From Nereocystis luetkeana (Eukaryota; Sar; Phaeophyceae; Laminariales; Laminariaceae), in the NCBI GenBank assembly GCA_031213475.1, contig JARUPZ010000002.1, positions 12,596,951 through 12,660,950 of the forward strand: a DNA stretch of 64,000 nucleotides, in the 5' to 3' direction. This document shows positions 47,484 to 59,525 of the stretch, piece by piece. How positions within the stretch are numbered: position 1 is the first letter of the stretch; every line of letters starts with the position of its first letter. The position numbers and the translations under genes were made by a program. The notes beneath the pieces were generated by a model. That model was not told the DNA's origin. It searched no databases and worked only from the letters and a program-made list of their open reading frames with translations.

Positions 47484-47705
47484 AGGGAGGGAGGGAGAGA
47501 GGGAGGGGGGGAGGGAGGGAGGGAGGGAGGGGGGGAGGGAGGGAGGGAGGAAGGGAGGGAGGGAGGGAGGGGGGGGGGGAGGGAGGGAGGGAGGGAGGGA
47601 GGGAGGGAGGGAGGGAGGGAGGGAGGGAGGGAGGGAGGGGGGGAGGGAGGGAGGGAGGGAGGGAGCGAGGAGCGAGGGAGGGAGGGAGCGAGGGAGCGAG
47701 GGAAA
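47484..47705. repeat. (GGGA)n microsatellite
   Basis: About 220 bp of GGGA on the plus strand with interruptions, like the tract at 890-1292. Frames across it are artefacts. Confidence 0.95.
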
Positions 47706-48770
47706 TAAGAGAGCGGTTTGGGTAACATCGAACACTTGACAAGATTCATTTTGTGATCGAGGGCCGCGGGGTGGGGGTGGGTGGGTAGGTTGAGGCGTGG
47801 GGGAGGGGTTTGGGGAAGGGGGAGGCGAAAACATGGCTATAAAGCAGCAACATATGGGCAGCGTGACCTTTCCCCCCCCCCCCCGCCCGAAAAACACAAA
47901 ATAAAAAACAAGCACAGTTCATTCCAAGGCGGCGCGGCACGGCACGGCGTGGCGCATGCCGATGAACAGGTTACAGCTCGCGCGGTCCCCCATGTTCGGC
48001 TGCAGAGGCGGCTCGCGGCCCCGCTTGCATCAGGGGCGGGGGAGGTGGGGGGGGGGGAGGGGGGGGGGAGGGGGGGGGGGCATGCTTTCGGCCATCAGAT
48101 GACGCGACTTTGGCCGGCACATCTCACCGTGCTATCCTGATGCTCGAAGAAAAAACTAAAAATAGGTGGGGTCTATTAATACAGTGGGTACCCCGGCCTG
48201 AGAGGAGGCACGCTCAGAGAAAATACAGGTAAGGGGAGGCCGAATTGGCTAGAGCCACCTACCCTAAAGCTAAACCAGGTACTTCGTATATTTTCCCACC
48301 GTGCGCAAGGTAGAAAGAAGGCTACTGCTGTAGCTAAGAGAAAGATGTTTTCGGCCTGTACTACATCTCTCTTTAAGTCAGGGTGCTCACTGCTGTGGCA
48401 CCAAAGGCAAATACTAGAGTCAAGAGGTGAAGGGACGGAAACAATGGAAAAAAAAAAAACCTGGTACCTAAGTACCAGGTAATATTTTTGATGGAAAATC
48501 CGGACTGCAAGGTTCTCGCGATGATCTTCGTTTTTTGTTTCGTTTCGTTCCGTTTTTTTTTCCGTTTTGTTACCTGTGTTTCCCTGTTTTTCTTTGTTTT
48601 TGGTTCCCGTTTACATGTCCTGTTTGTTCGTTTTTTTTTCCTTGTTTTCTACTTTCCTGCTATTCTTCATGTCTAGTTTTTCGGGGGGGGGGGGGGGGGG
48701 GGCGGGGGGGTAGGCATGCTTCTTTGTCCACATATATGCCCCCCTTCCGCTTCCCCTTCTCCCTCTTTAT

Positions 48771-51700
48771 TTACTCTCTCACCCTGCCCGCGCTGGTGTC
48801 CGCCACCCCCTCCCCATCGTCAGCAACGCTAGCCTCGTCCTCGTCCGGGTCTACCCCCCGCATCAGCTTCTCCAGCCTCTCCAGCCCTCGGGCAGCTTTC
48901 GCACAGGTTGGATTTAAGCTAAACATAAAAAATACATTTTTTGAACATTTACGAGATACGGCGGGACAAGGTTACGGCAGATTAAAAAGACGCACGCGGA
49001 GGAATAAGGTCGCATCAGCTTCTCCAGCCTCTCTAACCCTCGAGCAGCTTTCGCATAGCTCGGATCTAAGCTAAAACTTGAAAAAATAATACCAATATAC
49101 AATGAAATAAAACACGCGGTGGGATAGGATTATGGCACACGAAAACATGCGGAGGGATAGATAGGGCTATGGCGCACTTCGCCATGCGGGGCAATATGAC
49201 TATGGCGGGGAAGCTGGGGTGATAGGCGGGAAAAGGGGATGGTTTTCGGGGTAACAGGGTGATATACGGAGAAATGGGGCAGGAGAGGGAGTGGGGGGAT
49301 GTACTCATTTGTTGCTTGCCTTAGTCATTAGACCATTGACCACGCATCCCTTTTGAGACGGATCACCGTTCCTACTCCTAATAGAGACACCTCCAATAAT
49401 TGGGCGCTCATTTTGTTGTTTCCATATATTAATTACATAAAAATTATTTGCTAATCTTATCCCCTTCCTGTTTGGCCGCCCGTGGCCACCATCTATTTCC
49501 TAGGGTAGCAATCGTTTTCTCGCCGCTATCTAGTGTGTCTAACTGAGGGAGTAGGGGGGGGGGGGATGGGGGATGGGGCAGGAGAGGGTCGGGGTGGGGG
49601 AGGGGTAGGAATGTGGATGGGGATGGGAAGAGGGGTAAGGGCGAGGGGTGGAGGTCGGGGGTAGGGGAGAATAAAGGTACAATAAAAATGCACCCGGCAC
49701 AAAAAACTCGATCTATCATGTCCGCATCGCTCGCTCCTCGTACAGCAGAAAGCTATGCTATGTATTCTTGCAACATTCCAACAGTCCCCCGAGAGCAAAA
49801 CTTTTCTTCGGACGCACGTGTGTGGCACGTGACACACGAAGACTGACTGACACACTAAAGTAACTGTAACACGACAAGAGCATACCAGCATACAAGTAAA
49901 ACACGTGCGAAGTAGGGCAACCATAGGACGATAGCGCAACGCGAGTGCCATACACGAGCGCCGTCCGTCCGCCCGTCGGTGGTTGTGTCATACCGTTGGG
50001 CGTCTTCGACGTAACATACATCAAGAGAACGACCGACCGACCGACGGAACGATCGACCGATCAACCGATTGCCCGACCGACCAATCGAACGACTGACCGA
50101 ACGACCGACCGACCAACCGGAACTGCGGTACTGACGAAGTAAGCGAACCAACAAGTGAACAAACGAAAGAGTGAACAACACCGAACCAAACCAGACCAAA
50201 GTTGACTCATGCGCGCACGTACCGGGTGGTACGGGTATTTCTAGCTGTCGGTACTGGAACGTTTGTCTGTCAGTACTGGTATTTCAGGCAGTCGGTAGCG
50301 GCATTTCTAGCTGTCGTACGCATTACGTGGTACATTAGCCGCCTTTACACACCAACAAAAATTAAAATGGGGGATGTGCGCACGTACTGAGTGGTATGCT
50401 ATACATATACTGGCATTTTAGCTTCGGAAATATGTGATTGATATTATGAGGCAAGCCAGTAATGGCAGGCAAGCGCGCAGTGCAATCCCCTATTTTCTTG
50501 GTTCCCCCCCCCCCCCCCCACCCCACCCTCCCCCCCACCCCCCCCAAAAAAGTGCCTCTTTCGCAATGTAGTATTACTATTAATACTACTGCATGCATCT
50601 ACAGTAATAGTTTATCTGTAAGCAAGTTACCTTATGGCGAAGTGGAAGGACTCCAACGCTTCGTCGAACTGCCGGTTGAGCGTGTACACCTCCGCCAGCT
50701 TGGTGTGCAGCGCGTCACGCGTATGGTGAGGAACCGCCTTCAGCAGCCTTCCCCGACCCAGCACACGAAAAACACAAAAAACAAAAAAAAAGCGATGTCA
50801 TAGGTTCGTCAAAAGCGGTAAAACGAAGACACGGCCTCCCGCGAGCGCAGTACCGGACAACAAAACACGGAATTTATTGGTACATGAAAAAAAATTAGGC
50901 ACAGTAACGGATACCAACTAAAACCGAGCTTATCGCTATTTTCGGGGCACCATACCCTGGTAGTAAATAGGACCAAATAATGTTATTAATAGTAAAAATA
51001 GCGAAATGTATAGGTTTTTGTGTGTACCGTAGGTCCTATTTACTATGTTCCCCCCGTAATAGAGGGAACAACACGTGTCTTGTGTCGGGGATATTGGTCG
51101 GAGTGAGGAGTACGAGTACAGAAACGAGGACGCCCAGTCGTCCCTCTTGGGGGAGGCGTTACATCTAGGCCGGTAAAAAAACACAGTCGAACACGGGCGA
51201 GCGAAGTCGGGGGGGGGGGGGGGGGGGGCTCTTCTTGCTGAGGGAGGATGCTGTCAGCAGACCTTAAGCTAGCTGGTCGCTGGGTTGGTCGACCGAGCTA
51301 NNNNNNNNNNNNNNNNNNNNNNNNNNNNNNNNNNNNNNNNNNNNNNNNNNNNNNNNNNNNNNNNNNNNNNNNNNNNNNNNNNNNNNNNNNNNNNNNNNNN
51401 ACAAGCAGAAACAAGCCAAAACAAGCAAGCCAGCACAGTTTGCGTTTGTTTCTCTGTCAACCCGTCCAAATCATTTTTTCCCACTGCGACTCCCTCCCCC
51501 CCCCCCCCCCCCCCCTCCCCCTGAAAACAACACCGCCTGCTGCCGAGGTGTCACGTCATGCCACGTCACGTCACGTCACGTCAAGTCAAGTCACTGCTAC
51601 TGCTACTGCTACAGTATCAACATTACCCCCCCTCGCCTTTGTACGAGTAGATATCCTTCCGGATGTTGTTAGCCTGCGAGAAATGCTTCGGTGCCTCCAC

Positions 51701-54700
51701 CAAATCCCCCTCGGCAAGCACAAGAGAACCTTTCAGGATGTACGCCAGCGCGTAGTTTGGCTTCAGCTCCAGCGCCTTAACAAGGGGGGGAGAGGGGGGG
51801 GGGGGGGGGGGGGGGGGACGACGCGAAAGGAAAAATAGCAAGGACTTGAAAGGAAAATAAAACTAAGCGTACTACAATCGAGGGAACTAAGTTAAGGCCA
51901 AAACAAAACAAAATAACGTGAAGGGACAAAAACGAAAGTAAACGAAGACAAACCAAATCAGGCGAAAATCAACAATGAAAAAAAATAAGGGCGAGGGGCC
52001 AAAAAAATTAAGGTAAGGCCAAACCTCTATTACGGGGGACCATTGTTAATAGGACCAATTATTGTCAGTAAAAATGGTTAAATAGATAGCTTTTTATGTA
52101 TACCATAGTTCCTATTAACTATGGTCCCCCGCAATAACGAACTTGAACACAAACAAAAAAAACGCTAAAAATGACGCAACAAAAAAAAAACGAAAAAAAC
52201 TACGACGAAAAGGGGCAAAAAACAAGCATGAGCGAAGACGCCGATGGCCACACTGACTGCCACCGCTGTCTAGCGGTGAATTAACCGACTCCTCCTCGTT
52301 TTGCGAAATTTAGCGCGCCGGAACCGAAGAATCAAAACTAAATCCGGCGTCGTCTGGCGGGTGTTTAGCGCTCCTTCGCATCATGTCTAGCCAGGTATGC
52401 CGTTTGCGTCATCGCTGGGCGCAGGTTTTTTTTTTTTTGCGGCAGCGTATCAACACCCACGTCAACATAAACAACACACAAAAAAGAAAAAAAGAAAAAG
52501 CAACAGCAATAAACATCGCCGCGGCAGCGCATCCAACAGCAGCAGCGTCAAAATGTCAACATCCACATCAACAAACAAACAAAAATAGCAAGAGACAAAC
52601 GAACAAACAAACACACAAACACAACGAAAACAACAACAACAAAAAAAACAATTAAAAAGCAAAAACCCTCAGCGGTGCCGGGAGACACGACACATATGCG
52701 GTACTCCCACCCCACGCCGCGCTCCTTGCATGCACACGATACAGCCCGCCGCGCTCCATACCCCCAGCATTGTCGAAGCCAGAACAACAACACACGAAAC
52801 AGTTATGCAACAAAACAGCTCGCCCCTGCGCCCCCCCCCCCCCCCCCCCCCCGCACCTCCATCTGACGCTGTCATTCACACGCAAGAAAGCACGCAAAAA
52901 AGGGCCGAAGCCCGCCTCGCAGACGGTTCTTAGTAGGATGCAGCTCACCCTTCATGCCACTCACCCAACACCTCAAGGCGCTTCGCGCTTGGTGCAAGCA
53001 ATGTCTGCCTGGTCGCTGAAAACCCGACATGCTCCGTCCCGGTATTGTAGGGACGCGAGGGTCTATGGTCATACGACTACGACCATGCATGATAATGAGA
53101 ACCATACGCCACTCCCGCCTTCTCTCTCGCACGCCCTCAACCCACCGCGCATGCAACACCAAACCGATTCAGTTATGTTATGTTCCCAATATCCCACCTT
53201 CCTTCCCTGCCACCCACCCCCACCCCCACCCCCAACCCCAACTCCAAACCCAACCCAACCCAAACTCAACGCCAACCCCAACTCCAGCCCCACCCCTACT
53301 CCCACCCCCAACCCCCCACCCCAACCCAGCTGTTCGGGGTTGTCTGTCTCTATTGGGAGTAGGAACGGTGCCCCATCTCGAAAGGCATGCATGGTCATAG
53401 GTCAAACGACTAAGGCAAGCAACAAATGAGTACCCCCCCCCCCCCCCCCCCCCCCCGCCCCCCTCCCCCAACCTCAACGCTAATCCTAACGCCAATGCCA
53501 CCCCCACTCGCACTCCCAATCCCAACCCCCATCCCCCAACCCCCAGTCCCAACCCCCAGTCCCAACCCCACCCCCCACCCACCTTGTCGACAAAGGATGT
53601 CGCCTTCTCCTTGTCCCCCCGCACCTCGCTGTAGAGGGCCATGACCACCCACGCCTCGGCTCGCTTCGGCTCCGTCGAGAGCAGCTCGTTCGCCAGGCTT
53701 TTGAAGCAATTTGTTTTTTGTTTTCCGAATTTCGTTTTCGTATTTTATTTGTTTCGTGTTTCGTGTTTCGTTTTTCGTTTTTTCGTTTTTTATATTGATT
53801 TTGTGTTTTTAGGTTTTTTTTTTTTTTTTTTTTTTTTTCGAATGTCGTTTTCGTATTTATTTGTTTCGTGTTTCGTGTTTGGTTTTTCGTTTTTCGTTTT
53901 TCGTTTTTTTTTAATTGGTTTGTGTTTTCAAGTTTTTTGTTTTTTGCGTGTTTTTGTTTTTTAATGTTTTTCGAACGTCGTTTTTCGTTTTTCGTTTTTC
54001 GTTTTTCCCCATGTTTTTCGTTTTTCGCGTTTAGTTGCGTATAGGTGTGTAGTTTGTAGTTTTCGTTTTACAGTTGATTTGTTCCCGTGTTAGTTTTTCG
54101 TTTTTTTGTTGCCATGGTTTTACGTTCCGGAAATAAAAGAAAGCAGGACGGCAGACAAGCAAGCACCGGGGAGAGAGGGGGGGCGAAGGGAGGAGTTCGA
54201 ATGCCAGGAAGGGACGGGGGGGGACGGGACGGGGGGCTCTAGGCGTTTCCCCACCTGCTCCTGGCTCTGGCACTCAATGCATATTCTTGACACGCACGCA
54301 ACATGAGAAAACCATACGATATTGTGGTGAAAATATTACTACTATACTTCAAGTTTGAGCGGATAGTCCGCTTGGAACAATTATTTGGGAAGAAAAAGCC
54401 TGCGCACTTCAATCTCCCGCCCCCCCCCTCCCGTCCTGCCCCCCCCCTGCCCTGCCCTGGTGAAAACCCTCTTTCGGAGAAACTGCACCCAAGCAGTCGG
54501 ACAGATGTACCTGTACTGCAGATCATCTGCAGACCCTAACTTGCCGCCAAGCAGGTGCTGTGCGGAATCTGCATACACAGTACAGATCCCACCCAGGAAA
54601 CATGCCCTCCTACTGCAGATCATTGCAGGCTGTATGTACACGGCTCCCGCCCGGCAACACACGAGACTCGTAGATCTCGTAGATCTCCGGTAGATCATGC

Positions 54701-57646
54701 AGATCAGGAACATTAACCTCGCCCTGCAGAAATATACATCTACAGCAGATCATCAAGTAGAAACATCGATGATCTATCTCTCATACTGCAAGCAGGTGCG
54801 TAAAAAGGATCTCATCAGGAGTGGTATATTTTGGGCGACTTACTAATACCTGGTATAGATTAATACAGGGAGCTCCCGAAACGACCATTCTCGTAAGGAT
54901 TCAGGTACTATCACATCCCTATATACCCCGTAGCACGGGCCTCCACCCCCGCCCAACCCCTCACCCCGTTCACGCCTCCACACGCGTGCTGCGATATGGG
55001 CCGCAGAACGTTTCGGCCAACATATCCGAGGGTGGGGGGGGGGGGGGGTACTCGATAGGAGAGTTGTACTCGATCTCATGCATGGCCGTAGTCGTCTGAC
55101 CATAGACCCTCGCATCCCTACACTGCCAGGACGGGGGACGGGCCCTGATCCCAATACGGAATGCCTATCGTTGGAACACCACTATTAATATTGCGGGGGG
55201 TCTTTGTAAATAGGACCTATGGTGAACGCAAAAACTTTACAGGGTACCCTGGTATATATTTGCCTACTTTTTCACGAACAATATTGGCCCCCCGTAATAG
55301 TGTCAACACACCTACAGCAGTAGTAGTGGTAGTAGTGGTTTGCTTAATACTATTCGTGATACGCCCTGTCATAATGCACTTCATCGGGTCTTCATCGGGT
55401 TGCACGTTTACCAGTGGAATTTTCTCTCTCAAAATCACTTTTTTGGGGTTTGGCACGGAGCTCCTGTACTGGAATCAAGTGAGGAGCTTCGCAAAAATAA
55501 GGCGCTACCCTGGTATATACTATTAAAAACTATTAAAAAAAAAAAAAAAAAAAAAAAATACTATTAACACTACAGTAGGTACCCCAAAACTAGTTTGCCT
55601 CCCTCTATACAAACTCTCACGGTGCCCCCAAAACGGGGGGAGCGAGGCTTCCCAACGTATTTCTGAAGGACACAAACGTAGGATCGATGGGAAGGCTATC
55701 ATCAACCACAAAATTCGAACAGCCAATGTTGTTTATTCACGCAGTAGTTTCTTGATATACATGCACCGAAGTGGGTGCTTTGGGGCTTCCTTTTGGGCCT
55801 ATTCACTATGGGCACTCCGTGGGGAGTTTCGGGAAAATTAGGTGCCATGTACTCTTAGGTACTGACCCAAAACTAGCATGCCTCCTACTCTATACAAACT
55901 CTCACCGGTTAAGGGCCCCCGGCATGTTCTTCTGGCGCATCACCACCCCGTAGCAGTCCATCAGGTCCACGTTCATGTCATCCACCTGTTCTCGTTGGCC
56001 AAACAATCCCGTCGTGCGGTACGGTGCGGTTTGGTGCAGTGCGGTACGGTGCAGTGCCGTATGGTGCGGGTTGGTTCAGTTTGGTTCGGTTTCGGGTTCG
56101 GTTCGGTTCCGTTCAGTTCGGTTCCGTTCAGTTCGGTTCGGTTCGGTTCGGTTCGATTCGGTTCGGTTTGGTTCGGTTCGGTTCGGTTCGGTTCGGTTCG
56201 GTTCGGTTCGGTTCGGTTCGGTTCGGTTCGGTTCGGTTCGGTAGCTTCAACCACTCAACACCAATCAATCGATCTACCGAATATCATCAAACCAACCAAC
56301 AAGCCCACCAACTATCGGAAGGAAGGACGGAAGGAAGGAAGGAAGGAAGGGAGGAAGGGAGGAAGGGAGGAAGGGAGGAAGGGAGGAAAGGAGGAAGGGA
56401 GAGAGGGAGGGAGGGAGGAATGGAGGGAGGGAGGAAGGGCACGACGTCTAAGCCTCACCAGCCTGGCCTTCTTGAAGGCGCTGAGGGCCTCGTCCCACTG
56501 GTCGAGGTCCATGTGTGCCTTCGCCACCTGCTCCAGGTGCGCGGCAACAACAGGCGAAGCGGCATCAGTATCAACGGCGGCTGCAGTAAACAACAGCAAC
56601 AAAAAACAACAGCAACAGCAACAACAACAGCATCAACAAGAACAACAAGAACAACAACAACAACAGCAGCAGCAGCAGCAGCAACTTCTACCGTCTCCTG
56701 GCCCAACCGTGCTTCCCTCCTATCGCCGATGCCGCAAACAAACGTCATTTTATTTTCTGTTCTCGCTCTTTTTTTTTCCCCATCCGAAATACCAAAGGGA
56801 TAATCGAAACACTCTCAACCCTTTCACACATATCGGACAGATAGATATATCATCGACAGATCATCGCCCGCCACAGTTCATGACCTAGATCCTTCAGGGC
56901 AGATAGATAGATATATAGAGGTATGCCTCCCTGATCTGTAAGATCTATAGCTTACGCCGTACCAACTGCGTGGTTGGACAGGCTTTCCAAAAACAACCAC
57001 GGATCCCTTGCGACTTAAGACACATGTACCTGGTAATATATTATACACATATACCTGGTAATATATTACCCCCCTGGCCGGGCATAAAAGGACCGTTTAT
57101 ACATTAATAAGAAGATCGAGCGGTCCTTATGGTTACGGCCAGATTGGTATATACACATATCTCCATCCATTCGATAGGCTTCGCCCTCCCATTAATTCCC
57201 TCCTGCTCTATTACGGGGGACCATAGTAAATAGGACCTACGGTACACACAAAAAACCTACCAGGTATATATTTACCTAGTTTTTCTAACAATATTTGGCC
57301 CTATTTACTATAGTCCCCCATAACAGTCGTAACATAGATTAGGGGTCACGCAGCAGGCCCTTCCCCCCCGTCCCACCCGTCCCACCCCCTCTCCCCACCA
57401 CCACAGTCCGTGCCTTGCGAAAAAAAAATGTTATCGCGAAAAAAAAAACTTGAGAGCCCCTGCGTACTCTGCCTTGAAGCGTTCACCAACGCAGGCACAC
57501 AACGTTGGTTGATTTGACAGTGACAAAAAAAAACTGCCGCGCGAGTTCTTGTGCACGGCACATAGCGACTAAGCTCACGCCTTTCTTCTGAAATAAATAT
57601 ACCTGGTACCTGGTGCACGGTAACACTCTGCTTATGTAAGCAGAAA

Positions 57647-57683
<37 letters not shown>

Positions 57684-59381
57684 GATTCTCCTGAGAAACC
57701 TATACACATGAGAACAGCAGCCGAATGTCACTACTATGATATCGTGTGTACCCCCCCGCTGCCCCAGTCAAAGCACGCCTCCCTCTCTGCCTGCCTGCCC
57801 GCCTGCCTGCCTGCCTATCCCCCCGTTCACTTTCTCGTTTCTCACCTGCAGTAACGCCCCCAGATTCGTGGGGTACAGGTGCTCCAGCCTCGCGAAATTC
57901 GCCAACGCCTCTTTACAAAACAAAACAAAACAGACACCAACACATATTGCACCGGCCCGGGAGCAGGGCCAGGGGGGGGGGGGGAGGCAGGGGCGGGGGG
58001 GAGAGGGGGGCGGAAGGAGGCAAGTGTCGTTGGGAGCCGTGCTACGGTAGGTAGGAGTTGCACTTTTGCGCCGAGAGCCGGGGGTGAGGGGAGTGGGGGG
58101 GGGGGCGGCGAAAGGAGGAAAATATCGTTAGGAGCTGTGCTACGGTAGGGTAGGAGTTGCACTTTCGAGTCGGGAGGCTTGGGTGGGGGGGTGGAGGGGG
58201 AGCGAGGGGGCGGAAGGACGCAAAGAGCGTTGGGAGCCGTACTACGGTAGGTAGGAGTTGCACTTTTGAGCCGGGAGGCGGCGGCGGGGGGGGGGGGGGG
58301 GGGGGGGTTCTCGATAGGTACTCGATCTCATGCATGGCCGTAGTCGTATGACCATGGACCGGGGGGCGCGGGGGGGGGGGGGGGGGGGGGGAAGGCAAAG
58401 AGCGTTGGGAGCCGTGCTGGGGTAGGTAGGGGTTGCACGCTTTGAAGCCCAAACATTTTTCACCGACGAAACCCTCCCCCCTCCAATACCTTTGGATCCG
58501 TCCGAATTTTACGTGTGTTTCAACAATGACACAATGACATTTGTTACCCAATAGTTGGACGCGAGTCGAGGAGGGGACCCCCCCCCCCCCTCGCTAAACT
58601 CTATTCGCGAAGTAAAATGCAAGGGGCTCGCACCGTAGTGGGAGGGAGGGGGGGGGGGTGTACTCGATAGGAGAGATGTACTCGATCTCATGAATGGCCG
58701 TAGTCGTATGTGAGGGGGGGGGGGGGAGGGGGACGGAGAGAAGAGCCCACCATGTGACCCCGGACCTGATGTACGAGGCGGAAGGAGAAGAAGCGAAGAA
58801 ACTAAAGGGGATGGAAAATAAACGTATCGTGATATGCACGCAATAAAAAATACGCAGCCCATGGGCTCGTGTGTTGGGGTCTTGGGGGTTACTTCGAAGT
58901 ATATATACGTATACCAGGTATCGCTTACTTGGTTTCCCAAGGTCGCTTTTTAGGCGAAATATAGAGCTTCTAAAGCGAGGAGCCCTCAGAAAAAAATAGG
59001 TACATCTCGCGGGGGGGGGGGGGGGGGTTGGGGTGCATCTCTTTAGTTAACCCCCCGCTTGCTTGCGTTAAGAAATACCGTGATTTGAGGAGGCAACCAC
59101 CCAAGGGTGTTTGGCGCTCTTGTTTTAGATGGCAAGGGGATGCTACTGCTACTGCCACTACCACTACCAAAACTACCATCACTATTGCTGCTACTATTTA
59201 TACTTATACTTGTACTTATACTTATACTACTACTACTGCTGCTGCTACTGCTGCTGCTGCTGCTACTGCTACCACTGATACTACTACTACCATTCCTACT
59301 AACAATATTCGGTCCTAATAACAGTAGTCCCCCGTAATACTACTATTATTACTACTACTACTACTGCTACTACTACTATTA

Positions 59382-59416
<35 letters not shown>

Positions 59417-59420
59417 GCTG

Positions 59421-59465
<45 letters not shown>

Positions 59466-59466
59466 T

Positions 59467-59525
<59 letters not shown>

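Larger units (their letters stand above)
41622..48770. other. Large tail-to-tail intergenic region (BRE / APC7)
   Basis: About 7 kb with no supported gene. It should include both 3' UTRs. Contents: stop-adjacent ggattttcggattctcgaa-type repeats (41655-41760), a small palindromic MITE, one copy of the main MITE, GC-rich G-runs (43010-43165, 48040-48080), an EF-hand-like fragment, an 11-bp tandem array and a GGGA microsatellite. Confidence 0.6.

Noticed and set aside
47930..48140. GC-rich frames on both strands downstream of APC7
   Set aside because: No motif; flanked by G-runs, and probably 3' UTR or intergenic sequence.
53205..53580. Telomere-like C-rich repeat
   Set aside because: No constant CCCTAA-type unit; it is degenerate low-complexity intron sequence inside APC7.
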